Shown: in pieces, positions 1-7,451 of the stretch
Layout of the letters: the number at the start of each line of letters is the position of its first letter
Position numbering within the stretch: the first letter of the stretch is position 1
IMG/VR virus record: IMGVR_UViG_3300009285_001165
Location: 1 to 25,459 of that record
Length of the DNA: 25,459 nt
Reading direction: 5' to 3' (one strand)
Source of the DNA: a virus
The notes under the pieces: generated by a model
The model's database searches: none
Seen by the model: the letters and a program-made list of their open reading frames with translations, nothing else
Told to the model about the DNA's origin: nothing
Translations under genes and position numbers: made by a program

Positions 1-153
1 GGGGTTAAGGGCCCCAGCGGTATGCACTCGAGCAACACTTCGCTTCAGAAGGCACAAGCCCAGATGCGGCTGCTGCGAGGGATAGAGCATGGCTGGAAGC
101 CTACCGGGAAGAAGCCGCGGAAGAAGCGGACCATGGGAATGGGGTTGATGTAG
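1..153 (+). CDS. C-terminal fragment of an unidentified protein upstream of the terminase
   Basis: The reading frame is open from the first base of the window to TAG at 151-153, which overlaps the GTG start of the terminase gene by one base (TAGTG). The visible 50 residues end in a strongly basic tail rich in Lys and Arg (KKPRKKR near the end) followed by GMGLM. The position directly before the large terminase is where a small terminase subunit usually lies, and a basic tail would suit a DNA-binding protein. No helix-turn-helix or family motif is visible in this fragment, so that identity is inference from position only. The tight overlap supports a real, translationally coupled gene rather than a chance open frame. 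Confidence 0.5.
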   Translation, partial: GVKGPSGMHSSNTSLQKAQAQMRLLRGIEHGWKPTGKKPRKKRTMGMGLM

Positions 154-1799
154 TGATAAAGATCAACGGCATCGACTTCACGCCGCACCCGAAGATCGGG
201 TTTGATGAGCCGTTTGAGCTGCAATACAAGCACAATTACCTGAAAATCTCCCAGGACATCGCGGACGGCAATCTCGACGAATATGCGGCGTACCGCTACC
301 TGGTGCTGAATGATCTGTGGTTTATCGTCTATTTCATCTTGAAGCCGTGGTCGGATCCCATTGGGAAAGACCGCACGAATAGCCCCTTTACCGTGATGGC
401 GTGTCGTGAGATCGAGGACGGCCCGCAGGACTTCACGCTGGACGTTTGGGCGAGAGAGCATTTCAAGAGTACCATCATCACAGTCGCGGAGACGATCCAG
501 TACACCCTACGCAATCCGGACCACTCTACCGGCATCTTCTCCGCAAAGCGCGAGCTGGCGAAAGCCTTCCTGTCCAGCATCAAGACCATATTCGAGACCG
601 ACAAGTTTCTCCAGGCGCTATTCCCGGACGTTATTTGGAAGGACTGTGAGAAGGAGGCTCCGCGCTGGTCCCTGGACGAAGGGATCATCCTGAAGCGCGC
701 TACCACGCGACCGGACGCTACGGTCGCCGCGTGGGGGCTGATCGAAGGAATGCCGACCGGCCGGCACTATGAGCGCCGAATCTACGACGACATCACCACA
801 AAGGACTTGGCCGATTCCCCTGAAATGATGGAGAAGGTCAAGGACAAATACGACTCGAGCCAGAACCTTGGGAAAGACGGCGGGCATCATCGGGTGATCG
901 GTACTTTCTATCACCACAACGACCCGCTGGTATACGTCCGCGGGAAGCAGGACGGGGAGGGTCGGCCAAAGTATCTCGCCCGGATCAAGCCGGCTACCGA
1001 CGACGGGACGGCGCAGGGGAAAACGGTCTCTATCTCACAAAAACGCCTGAACGACCTGATGGGGGACCGGGATTTCAACGCCCAGCAGCTTTGTAACCCC
1101 ACGCCGGAAGCGGACCGGAAACTGAATTCAGCCTTCCTGATGCCGATCGAGCGGAAGTTCATGCCGAAGGGTTTGTACCGCTTCATGCTGGTCGACCAAG
1201 CGGGCGATCAGGAAAGCGCGCTGAGGAAGACCGGCGGAGACCCGTGGACGGTAGGATTGTTCAATGTGGAGCCGTTTTCCGACGATATCGGCCAGAGTCG
1301 GGTGTTCATCGAGAAGTTGTGGGTATCGCCGGCCAGCGAATCGGAAGCGATCGAGCAGATCGTCCGGATGTACCTGCAATCCGGTATTGTCATGCGCCTG
1401 GGAATCGAGAAGGTCGGTATCTCCACCACGCATGTCCACGTCCAAGCCGCGCTACGCGCCTCCGGCCGCTGGGTAACATTCGAGAAGGGCGGGAACGGGA
1501 TCCTACTGAGACCGGCGGGACGGAACAAGAAGAAATTCATAGGCGCCGCGCTGGAATGGCCGCTCAATAACGGGAAGATCCACTACTGCACGGATATCCC
1601 GCTGGAGTACATCGAACGGCTGAAGACCGAATTCGAGAAGTTCCCTTTCTGGCACGACGATATCTCCAACATCCTCGCCTACCTGTACTCGGACGTGCTC
1701 AAGGACTATATCTTCGGGAGTGTCGAGGATGAGCAGATGCGGAAGAAGGAGCGCTACGGAATCCGGAAGGAGCAAAAGAATTCATGGATGAGCGTGTAG
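153..1799 (+). CDS. Terminase large subunit (DNA packaging ATPase and nuclease)
   Basis: This 548-residue protein is the packaging motor: it hydrolyses ATP to translocate DNA through the portal and cuts the concatemer with an RNase H-fold nuclease. A phage-type Walker A with REHFKST is at about residues 101-107 and a Walker B ending in YDD at 211-213. The nuclease acidic residues are probably the Asp in LVDQAGD (about 348), the Glu in GIEKVG (about 419) and the HDD at 501-503 in the C-terminal HDDISNILAY segment. Length is near that of T7 gp19. The start is GTG, set by the TAGTG overlap with the upstream frame. The 3' end overlaps the portal gene by 16 bases. Family assignment is confident; the exact catalytic residues are inferred by motif. 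Confidence 0.95.
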   Translation: MIKINGIDFTPHPKIGFDEPFELQYKHNYLKISQDIADGNLDEYAAYRYLVLNDLWFIVYFILKPWSDPIGKDRTNSPFTVMACREIEDGPQDFTLDVWAREHFKSTIITVAETIQYTLRNPDHSTGIFSAKRELAKAFLSSIKTIFETDKFLQALFPDVIWKDCEKEAPRWSLDEGIILKRATTRPDATVAAWGLIEGMPTGRHYERRIYDDITTKDLADSPEMMEKVKDKYDSSQNLGKDGGHHRVIGTFYHHNDPLVYVRGKQDGEGRPKYLARIKPATDDGTAQGKTVSISQKRLNDLMGDRDFNAQQLCNPTPEADRKLNSAFLMPIERKFMPKGLYRFMLVDQAGDQESALRKTGGDPWTVGLFNVEPFSDDIGQSRVFIEKLWVSPASESEAIEQIVRMYLQSGIVMRLGIEKVGISTTHVHVQAALRASGRWVTFEKGGNGILLRPAGRNKKKFIGAALEWPLNNGKIHYCTDIPLEYIERLKTEFEKFPFWHDDISNILAYLYSDVLKDYIFGSVEDEQMRKKERYGIRKEQKNSWMSV

Positions 1800-3817
1800 C
1801 CGCTTACGCCGGCGAAGAGCTGCCTTCCACGCAGGACGTCAACAACGGGGCCGCGAAGCCAGCCGGTGCCTCGACCGCGAAATACAAGAAGTGGTACCAG
1901 GAATCATGTGAATGCCTCGGCGATTGGCGGGAGACGGCGAAGGAGAGCTTCGGTTTCTACCACGGCGGCAAGAGGCAGTGGCGGCAGGAAGACATCGACA
2001 CCCTCGAAAAAGAGAAGCGCCCCGTCCTTTCCATCAACCGGATCAAACCAACGATCGACTTGCAGAAGGGGATCGAGATCCGGTCCCGTACGGATATCGA
2101 CGCGAAGCCTCGAGGCGCAACTGACGGCCCGACGGCGGACGCGATAACGGCCGGCTTCAAGTACATCCAAGACCAGAACCAGGCTGACCATCTCGTCTCC
2201 GACGTGTTTTTTGACGGTCTCGGCGGCGGGATCGGTTGGATCGAGATCGGAGAGAATCAGGATCCCACGGCGGAGGAAGTTCAGATACGGTACGCCGACT
2301 GGCGAAATGTCGGATGGGATCCGCACGCCCGACACATGCTACTTGACGACTCCCGTTATATGTACATCGACCGCTGGCTCGACCTCGATGTGGCGAAAGC
2401 CACCTGGCCTGAAAAAGCCAACGAGCTGCAGACGCAGTACGACGAACAGCGCCAGAAGACTCCCCATATCAACGTCAAAGGAGATCAGTACAAGAGCAAC
2501 GTCGGCTGGGTCGACTCCGCGCGCGCCCGCGTGCTGGTTATACAGATGTACTTCAAGAAATGCGAGCCGTCGGTTTTCCTGAGATATCGTGACGGTTCCG
2601 TTAAGGAAACGACGAAGGAATCGCTGGCACTCAACACGTCACTGGTGTCCGATCCAAACGTCTACAAGGTAATTCAACGACTGGTCGACCGAATTTACAG
2701 CGTGATCTTCACGTGCGACACAATCCTTGAGCCGGAAAGCAAGATCCAGTCGGGCCACAACTATTACCCGCTTATCCCGTTCATTTGCTACATGGACGAC
2801 GACGGGAAACCTTACGGCATGGTCGAAAACATGAAGGACCCGCAGCGGGAGATCAACAAGAACCGGAGCCAGTTTTCGCACATCCTTTCCACCCGCCGCG
2901 TCTTTTGGGAGACTGGATCCATAACGAATCCACAAGATGCGAAGGAACAGATCAGCCGCCCGGATGCGTGGATCCAACTGAACGCCGGCGCCTTGCAGTA
3001 TAAGAAATTCCAGTTTTCTCAAGATTCGGTCGTCGCCGCGGAGCACTTCAAGATCATGCAGGAGGCGAAGCGGGAGCTTCAGGAGATATCTGGCGCCGTC
3101 GAAGAGCAGATGGGTCAGCAGACGAACGCTCGCTCCGGGGTGGCGATTGAGGCACGGCAGCGACAGGGAGCGACGATCAACACAGAGCCCTTCGATAACC
3201 TCCGGCTGATGAAGCACCGGATGGGAGAGCTTATGCTGGCGGAGATGCGCCGGCTATGGACGTACGAGAAGGTAATCCGGATCACGGAGGATACCACCGG
3301 CTCCGACAAGTGGGTCACGTTCAACAAGGATGGAGTAAACGTCGTCACGCAAGGACGCTATGACATCGTGGTCTCTGAGCACGCCGAGACCGAGACGACC
3401 AGGAATTGGGTCAGCCGTACAATGATGGAATTTGCCACCCGCATGACGCCGGATATCGCGCTGCCGGTGCTCCAGGCGTCCTTCGAGGCGTCCGATCTGC
3501 CGAACAAAGAGAAGATCCTCGAAAAGCTGAAGGCTGCGGAGGAGAAGCAGGACCGCCTTACGCAACAGAAGCTCTTCAACGAGGCAGCCGGGAATGTTAC
3601 ACCAGCCGCCGCGCCGGCGAAGGAAGAACCGAAGCCGATGGGGCCACCGCAGCCAGGCATTACCGCGGATGAAGTCCTGAAGAAGATCATGGCCGGGGAG
3701 ACGTGGGGTGGCATTACGGTGATTAAGGACACCACGGCAGAAAAGGCCGCTGAATTCGTGAAAGCTCCAAAACCGCCGACCGGGGGCGTCACCCCGGGAT
3801 CGCCTACCAAGGCGTAA
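1784..3817 (+). CDS. Portal protein, P22-like
   Basis: This 677-residue protein should form the dodecameric portal ring at one capsid vertex, through which DNA enters and leaves. The N-terminal part carries the P22-portal family signature EKEKRPVLSINRIKP at about residues 75-89, followed by DLQKGIEIRSRTDI and by the GIGWIEIG and DWRNVGWDPHAR segments typical of that family (P22 gp1 is 725 residues). A Gln-rich helical stretch around 440-470 (EISGAVEEQMGQQTNARSG) is also typical. The C-terminus is a Pro/Ala/Lys-rich tail of about 70 residues and probably flexible. The ATG start lies inside the terminase gene, suggesting translational coupling. The gene sits between terminase and scaffold as expected. 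A P22-type portal next to an N4-type capsid protein is a mixed pairing. Confidence 0.93.
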   Translation: MDERVAAYAGEELPSTQDVNNGAAKPAGASTAKYKKWYQESCECLGDWRETAKESFGFYHGGKRQWRQEDIDTLEKEKRPVLSINRIKPTIDLQKGIEIRSRTDIDAKPRGATDGPTADAITAGFKYIQDQNQADHLVSDVFFDGLGGGIGWIEIGENQDPTAEEVQIRYADWRNVGWDPHARHMLLDDSRYMYIDRWLDLDVAKATWPEKANELQTQYDEQRQKTPHINVKGDQYKSNVGWVDSARARVLVIQMYFKKCEPSVFLRYRDGSVKETTKESLALNTSLVSDPNVYKVIQRLVDRIYSVIFTCDTILEPESKIQSGHNYYPLIPFICYMDDDGKPYGMVENMKDPQREINKNRSQFSHILSTRRVFWETGSITNPQDAKEQISRPDAWIQLNAGALQYKKFQFSQDSVVAAEHFKIMQEAKRELQEISGAVEEQMGQQTNARSGVAIEARQRQGATINTEPFDNLRLMKHRMGELMLAEMRRLWTYEKVIRITEDTTGSDKWVTFNKDGVNVVTQGRYDIVVSEHAETETTRNWVSRTMMEFATRMTPDIALPVLQASFEASDLPNKEKILEKLKAAEEKQDRLTQQKLFNEAAGNVTPAAAPAKEEPKPMGPPQPGITADEVLKKIMAGETWGGITVIKDTTAEKAAEFVKAPKPPTGGVTPGSPTKA

Positions 3818-3831
3818 AAAGGGAGGGATTC

Positions 3832-4662
3832 ATGGCTGGAGAAGTGGTCGAGCAGATTTTCACAGAGGCGGAACTGACAGGCGAAGACGTCACTCCTCCG
3901 GTGGTAACTCCGGATCCGGCCGTGACGCCCGTTGTTCCTTCCGTGGTGCCACCTGTGGTGGTCACACCCGTCGTTACTCCGGTGAAAGAGGGCGAAGCCG
4001 ATCCGGGGAAAGTAACGCCCCCCCCGGTAGTTACTCCGGAGAAGAAAGACGATCGGACCGTACCGCTGGCCGCGCTGCATGAGGAAAGAGCCCGCAACCG
4101 TCAGTTGAGGGAACGCCTCGAAGCGTTGGAGCGGACGAAAGCGGAAGTCGTCAAGTCCCCCGAGGAGCTGATGCTCGAGGGAGACGCGGACGGCGCCGTG
4201 GCGAGCCTCACACAGCAGATCGCCGAACTGCGGGCGGAGCTCGACCGTCGGGACATCAAGCACAGTATCGACCTTGAAGTGCCTGATTTCCTCGACAAAG
4301 CTCCGCTCATGGAGGAACTGCTGTTGAACAACGGCATTTCCGAGGACTCCGTGCTGAATATCATCGGCGCTTCCGGCAAGGACGCTCCGAAACTCTTCAA
4401 GATCCTTTCGAAGCTGGTGGATGCACCAGACGCGACGAAGCTCCGCACTGCGATCGAGGCGGAACTGAGGCCGAAGATCGTTGCGGAGGAGACCACGCGG
4501 ATCACGAAGGAACTGATGGAGAAATTCAAGATCACGGAGCCGGCGAAGTCGCTCAACACCATCCCTGGAACCGTCCCGGATGGGAAACTGAAGGTGAACA
4601 CCGAAGCGGAATACGAAAAACTCACCCCCGAACAGCGAGAAGCCTGGCTGAACGGGGAATAA
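3832..4662 (+). CDS. Scaffold-like head assembly protein, Pro-Val-Thr-rich N-terminus and coiled coil
   Basis: The protein has 276 residues. Residues about 18-66 are a low-complexity tract of repeated VTP, VVTP and PPVV units. Residues about 76-140 are charged heptad-like helices (ALHEERARNRQLRERLEALE, then LTQQIAELRAELDRRD), as in scaffolding proteins. The C-terminal third is helical and acidic, ending NTEAEYEKLTPEQREAWLNG, a form common at the end of phage scaffolds. Position between portal and major capsid protein, size and coiled coil together support a scaffold role; there is no direct sequence proof. A strong ribosome-binding site, GGGAGGG, precedes the ATG. Scaffolds assemble inside the procapsid and leave on maturation. 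No protease motif is visible. Confidence 0.75.
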   Translation: MAGEVVEQIFTEAELTGEDVTPPVVTPDPAVTPVVPSVVPPVVVTPVVTPVKEGEADPGKVTPPPVVTPEKKDDRTVPLAALHEERARNRQLRERLEALERTKAEVVKSPEELMLEGDADGAVASLTQQIAELRAELDRRDIKHSIDLEVPDFLDKAPLMEELLLNNGISEDSVLNIIGASGKDAPKLFKILSKLVDAPDATKLRTAIEAELRPKIVAEETTRITKELMEKFKITEPAKSLNTIPGTVPDGKLKVNTEAEYEKLTPEQREAWLNGE

Positions 4663-4683
4663 AAAAACGAGAGGTAACGAACC

Positions 4684-5763
4684 ATGGCCCAGACGGAGTT
4701 TGGAGTAAACCATGCTCTCGCAGTCAAGCGGTGGTCGACATCGCTGGCCGTCGAGGCGGAAAAGAAGATGTACTGGAACAAGTTCACGGGCACCGGGCCC
4801 GAGAACGTCATCGTACGCAAAACGGAGCTGGAGAAGAACGCGGGCGACAAAGTGACGGTCGGCTTGGAGATGAAGCTCCGGGGTGCGGGCATCACGGGAG
4901 ATGCCACGCTCGAAGGCAACGAAGAGTCCCTGACGTACTACGACGATGCCGTCCTTATCGACCAGCTGCGTCATGCGGTCCGGTCGAAGGGCAAGGCGTC
5001 CGAACAGCGCGTGCCGTACAACATGCGGGCACGCGGCCGTGGCGCTCTCTCGACCTGGTGGGCGGAGCGGTACGACGAGCTGGTGTTCGTCTACCTGTCC
5101 GGCGCACGGGGTGTGGACACCACGTACACCCTGCCGGTCGGCTTCACGGCGTTCGCCGGCAATGCGCTTTCCGCGCCGGACGCGGCACACATCCGGTACG
5201 CGAACGGGCTGACGAAGGCCACCATCACCACGGCCGATATCCTCACGCTGAGTGAGATCGACGTGCTGACGGAGCGGGCCCAGACCGTCGACCCGATGAT
5301 CCAGCCGATCATGGTCAACGGCGAGAAGCATTTCGTCCTCCTGATCCACCCGTACCAGGCCACCGACCTCCGGACCAACACGGCCGCAGGGCAGTGGCTC
5401 GACATCCAGAAAGCCGCCGCGTCGGCGCAGGGGCAGAAGAACCCCATCTTTACCGGCGCGCTCGGCGTCTACAACAACGTGGTGATCCATGTGCACCGGA
5501 ACGTGGTCCGCTTCAGCGACTACGGCTCCGGAACAAACCTCCCCGCGGCTCGCGCGCTGTTCCTCGGCGCCCAGGCCGGCATCATCGCTCACGGCAACGG
5601 CAGTGGCACCGGCGAGGCCCGGTACAGCTGGAAGGAAGAGCTGTTCGATTACGGGAACCAGCTCGGCGTGGCGGCGGGCGCGATCTTCGGCATCAAGAAG
5701 AGCGTTTACAACAGCGCGGACTTCGGTGTCATGGCTCTTGACACCTACGCGATCGCGCATTAA
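4684..5763 (+). CDS. Major capsid protein, N4-gp56 family
   Basis: This 359-residue protein is the shell subunit. It matches the N4-gp56 (DUF4043) family throughout its first 140 residues: QTEFGVNHALAVKRWS at 3-18, AGDKVTVGLEMKLRGAGI at 53-70, the LEGNEESLTYYDDAV segment at 76-90, LIDQLRHAVRSKGKASEQR from residue 91, and the WWAERYDELVF segment shortly after. These match the family core closely, so the assignment is strong. In phage N4 and relatives this protein has the HK97 fold. It follows the scaffold-like gene by 21 bases, with GAGAGG as a likely ribosome-binding site, and is followed by a small gene that may encode a capsid decoration protein. Codon use is strongly GC-biased, as expected for a highly expressed gene of this genome. 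Confidence 0.95.
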   Translation: MAQTEFGVNHALAVKRWSTSLAVEAEKKMYWNKFTGTGPENVIVRKTELEKNAGDKVTVGLEMKLRGAGITGDATLEGNEESLTYYDDAVLIDQLRHAVRSKGKASEQRVPYNMRARGRGALSTWWAERYDELVFVYLSGARGVDTTYTLPVGFTAFAGNALSAPDAAHIRYANGLTKATITTADILTLSEIDVLTERAQTVDPMIQPIMVNGEKHFVLLIHPYQATDLRTNTAAGQWLDIQKAAASAQGQKNPIFTGALGVYNNVVIHVHRNVVRFSDYGSGTNLPAARALFLGAQAGIIAHGNGSGTGEARYSWKEELFDYGNQLGVAAGAIFGIKKSVYNSADFGVMALDTYAIAH

Positions 5764-5777
5764 GGGGGCGATGAAAA

Positions 5778-6212
5778 ATGACCACTCCTTTCTACAGCGA
5801 CCAGACCAAATCCGGAGGGGGCATACAGCCCAGGGCGGGACTCGGGTTGTGCTCCATCTCCGGCTCCTACACCATGCTCGCCGCGTTTCTTGACGAGGAT
5901 ATCGTTCATCTCGTCAAGATCCCCGCAGGTGCGACTATCCTTGAACTGATCCTCGACGTTCCTCCCCTCACGGACCAGGCCGACGTCACCTGGGACCTGG
6001 GAGACGGAACCGACAGCGGCCGGTTTATCTCCGGTGGAACTGCAGGCCGGTCCAGCGCGGGAGCGATTGTGCGGACCACGGTGGTCGGAAGCTCGCAGTA
6101 CAAATACACCGCGGAAAACACGATCCAGTTCAAGATCAAGACCGTTCCCGGCGTGACGGCCGTGACGGACGGCACGATCAAGCTGACGGCGCTCTACACG
6201 ATGGACCCGTAG
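5778..6212 (+). CDS. Small capsid-associated protein (possible head decoration protein)
   Basis: This is a 144-residue protein with no signal peptide or membrane segment. It is rich in Thr, Gly, Val and Ile and looks all-beta (IPAGATILELILDVPP, then VTWDLGDGTDSGRF and TIKLTALYTMDP). Position directly after the major capsid gene is where many phages encode a decoration or cement protein, or a stabiliser of the capsid. I do not recognise a named family, so the role is inference from context. The ATG at 5778 is preferred over the ATG at 5771, which opens the wrong frame; the GGGGGCGA upstream is the likely ribosome-binding site. The next gene is separated by a 61-base spacer holding a strong stem-loop. 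Confidence 0.7.
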   Translation: MTTPFYSDQTKSGGGIQPRAGLGLCSISGSYTMLAAFLDEDIVHLVKIPAGATILELILDVPPLTDQADVTWDLGDGTDSGRFISGGTAGRSSAGAIVRTTVVGSSQYKYTAENTIQFKIKTVPGVTAVTDGTIKLTALYTMDP

Positions 6213-6229
6213 GCGGCAAACAACCCGAC

Positions 6230-6253
6230 GGGGAGGGGGATCAGCCCCTCCCC
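6230..6253 (+). promoter_or_regulatory. Intercistronic stem-loop in the leader of the secreted fibre-like gene
   Basis: A perfect 9-bp stem, GGGGAGGGG at 6230-6238 paired with CCCCTCCCC at 6245-6253, closes a six-base loop GATCAG. It lies 17 bases after the stop of the previous gene. It is followed by CTCGAAGGGGG, which holds the ribosome-binding site, and ATG at 6274. There is no T-tract after the stem, so it is not a classical Rho-independent terminator. It could block 3' exonucleases, separate expression of capsid and downstream genes, or tune translation. A related element occurs twice downstream at 7197-7350. Confidence 0.7.
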
Positions 6254-6273
6254 ACCCTCGAAGGGGGAATTCG

Positions 6274-7194
6274 ATGAGAAAAACGCTTTTCATTCTTGCT
6301 CTGATGCTGTCGCTGATTGCGGGACCACTCATCCCCGCGCCGGCCTTCTCCGCGGTGACGGCGGCCGGTTCTTTGCCGGCCAATATCACGGCGATCGCCA
6401 CAGACGGGACGTATAATTTTATAGGAACGGGAACCGGCAAAATCTACAAACAGACGGTTGCCGATTCAACCATCTCGACCACGCTGGTCGGTCAGGTTAC
6501 AGGGAAGATCACGTCCCTTACGATCGTCGGCACGTCCTTGTACGTCACCACCAGCGCGGGAAAAATCTACTATGTCGCTTCGGCGACTACGGGCGTCACG
6601 TTCACGCTGGGAGCGATTACGGACAACCTCATCGTCAACGCGGACATTAATTCCGCTGCGGCGATCGATGCTTCGAAAATCGGCGGGGGCGGGGTTTCGA
6701 CCACGGAATTCGATTACCTCGGCACGGTCACTTCCGATGTGCAAACGCAGATCGACTCGAAACAGGCGACGGTCACGGAAGGCTCTTTGACCGACTCCGT
6801 GATCGTCTCCGCGGATATCAAAGACAACACGATTGCAAAAGCAGACCTTCTTGAAAGCGCGTTTGCCGTGACAGTTCTCGACAACGTAGCTGGCCCTACG
6901 GCGGCACAAAGCTATGGAAGCCGGAACGTGGTCAACGCCGCCATCACTGTGACACTTCCAACAGCGGTAGCGGGAATGTCCATGTGCGTCGTCGATGTTA
7001 GTGGATCAGCCGATGACGTGATTATCGACGTTCAGGGAACCGATACCATCGCCTTGCTTGGCGCCGAAGATACGGCGGGAGACGGCATCACGAACGCCAG
7101 CGGAGCCTCTCTGGGGGATTTTGCTTGTGTGTTTGCTCGTACAGCGAACAAGTGGGTTGTTATGCAGCGACAAGGAACATGGGCTCAACAGTAA
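6274..7194 (+). CDS. Fibre-like phage protein with a Sec signal peptide
   Basis: The protein has 306 residues. It begins with a clear signal peptide: basic RK, then the hydrophobic LFILALMLSLIAGPLI, then a likely cleavage site after PAFSA near residue 27. Residues about 30-105 look like repeated beta strands (NITAIATDGTYNFIGTGTG, then SLTIVGTSLYVTTSAGKIYY), resembling propeller or beta-helix blades. Residues about 118-170 carry phrases common in phage tail fibres: NADINSAAAIDASKIGGG and STTEFDYLGTVTSDVQTQID. The C-terminal 100 residues resemble a domain seen in many phage fibre or head-fibre proteins, ending ANKWVVMQRQGTWAQQ. A signal peptide on a fibre-type protein is odd, because virions assemble in the cytoplasm. 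It could instead be an exported surface-modifying or exclusion protein. The family resemblance is from memory of such proteins, not a search. Confidence 0.85.
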   Translation: MRKTLFILALMLSLIAGPLIPAPAFSAVTAAGSLPANITAIATDGTYNFIGTGTGKIYKQTVADSTISTTLVGQVTGKITSLTIVGTSLYVTTSAGKIYYVASATTGVTFTLGAITDNLIVNADINSAAAIDASKIGGGGVSTTEFDYLGTVTSDVQTQIDSKQATVTEGSLTDSVIVSADIKDNTIAKADLLESAFAVTVLDNVAGPTAAQSYGSRNVVNAAITVTLPTAVAGMSMCVVDVSGSADDVIIDVQGTDTIALLGAEDTAGDGITNASGASLGDFACVFARTANKWVVMQRQGTWAQQ

Positions 7195-7200
7195 CGGAAA

Positions 7201-7225
7201 GGGAAGGGGGAGCAATCCCCCTCCC
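7201..7225 (+). promoter_or_regulatory. Stem-loop in repeat copy 1
   Basis: AGGGGGA at 7205-7211 pairs with TCCCCCT at 7216-7222 around a GCAA loop, a GNRA-type tetraloop. GGG at 7201-7203 can extend the stem with CCC at 7223-7225 across one bulged A. It starts six bases after the stop of the secreted fibre-like gene. The nearest T run lies about 40 bases further, so this is not a typical intrinsic terminator. Confidence 0.65.
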
Positions 7226-7277
7226 GCTTCGAAAAGGGGCATGCAAGGGAGAAAAAAGTGAGAAAGTTTTTTTGAAA

Positions 7278-7302
7278 GGGAAGGGGGAGCAATCCCCCTC
7301 CC
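7278..7302 (+). promoter_or_regulatory. Stem-loop in repeat copy 2
   Basis: This is an exact second copy of the upstream stem-loop: AGGGGGA, GCAA loop, TCCCCCT, with the same possible three-pair extension. It precedes the ribosome-binding site and GTG of the 37-residue gene and so lies in that gene's leader. Confidence 0.65.
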
Positions 7303-7334
7303 GCTTCGAAAAGGGGCATGCAAGGGAGAAAAAA

Positions 7335-7448
7335 GTGAGAAAGTTTTTTTGCAGAACAGGAATTCACCGCTGGCACTCGAAACACACTCATCTTGGAACC
7401 GCCTGGTGGTGTTCCTGGTGCGGAAAAATAGAAGAAACAGGAAGGTAA
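7335..7448 (+). CDS. 37-residue Cys/His/Trp-rich small protein (putative zinc-binding)
   Basis: The gene reads from GTG at 7335 to TAA at 7446-7448. The product is MRKFFC, then RTGIHRWHSKHTH, then a short stretch to WWCSWCGKIEETGR. The pattern C, GIHRW, then CxxC followed by GK is one I associate with small phage zinc-ribbon-like proteins, where one Cys or His near the start and the CxxC bind metal. GGGAG at 7324-7328 with six bases to the GTG is a good ribosome-binding site, and the next gene starts four bases after the stop. The start codon and first five codons lie within the second copy of the 77-bp repeat. Function is unknown. Main doubt: it is short and begins with GTG. Confidence 0.6.
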   Translation: MRKFFCRTGIHRWHSKHTHLGTAWWCSWCGKIEETGR

Positions 7449-7451
7449 TTC

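Larger units (their letters stand above)
7197..7350 (+). repeat. Perfect 77-bp tandem direct repeat, two copies
   Basis: Copies at 7197-7273 and 7274-7350 are identical over all 77 bases by eye. Each unit holds a G/C-rich stem-loop, the TTCGAAAAGGGG segment, a ribosome-binding site GGGAG, and GTGAGAAAGTTTTTTT, which is the start and first codons of the small gene at 7335. In copy 1 the GTG at 7258 leads to TGA at 7273-7275 after five codons, because 77 is not a multiple of three. Copy 2 reads on into the full 37-codon gene. The unit resembles the leader of the gene at 6274, including the TGAGAAA at the start codon. Confidence 0.95.

Noticed and set aside
4660-4669. AAAAAAAC at the end of the scaffold gene as a -1 frameshift site
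   Set aside because: The TAA stop precedes the run, so the ribosome would terminate before reaching it. The capsid gene has its own start and ribosome-binding site.
3358-5760. An 800-codon open frame on the - strand across portal end, scaffold and capsid genes
   Set aside because: It is antisense to three well-supported genes, its translation has no family signature, and GC-rich codon bias on the + strand leaves such frames open by chance.
6230-6253. Rho-independent terminator
   Set aside because: The hairpin is strong but no T-tract follows. It is kept as an intercistronic stem-loop.
7125-7448. A longer 107-codon frame through the repeat region
   Set aside because: It overlaps the end of the secreted fibre-like gene in another frame and reads through both repeat copies; only its last 37 codons have a proper start signal and protein-like content.
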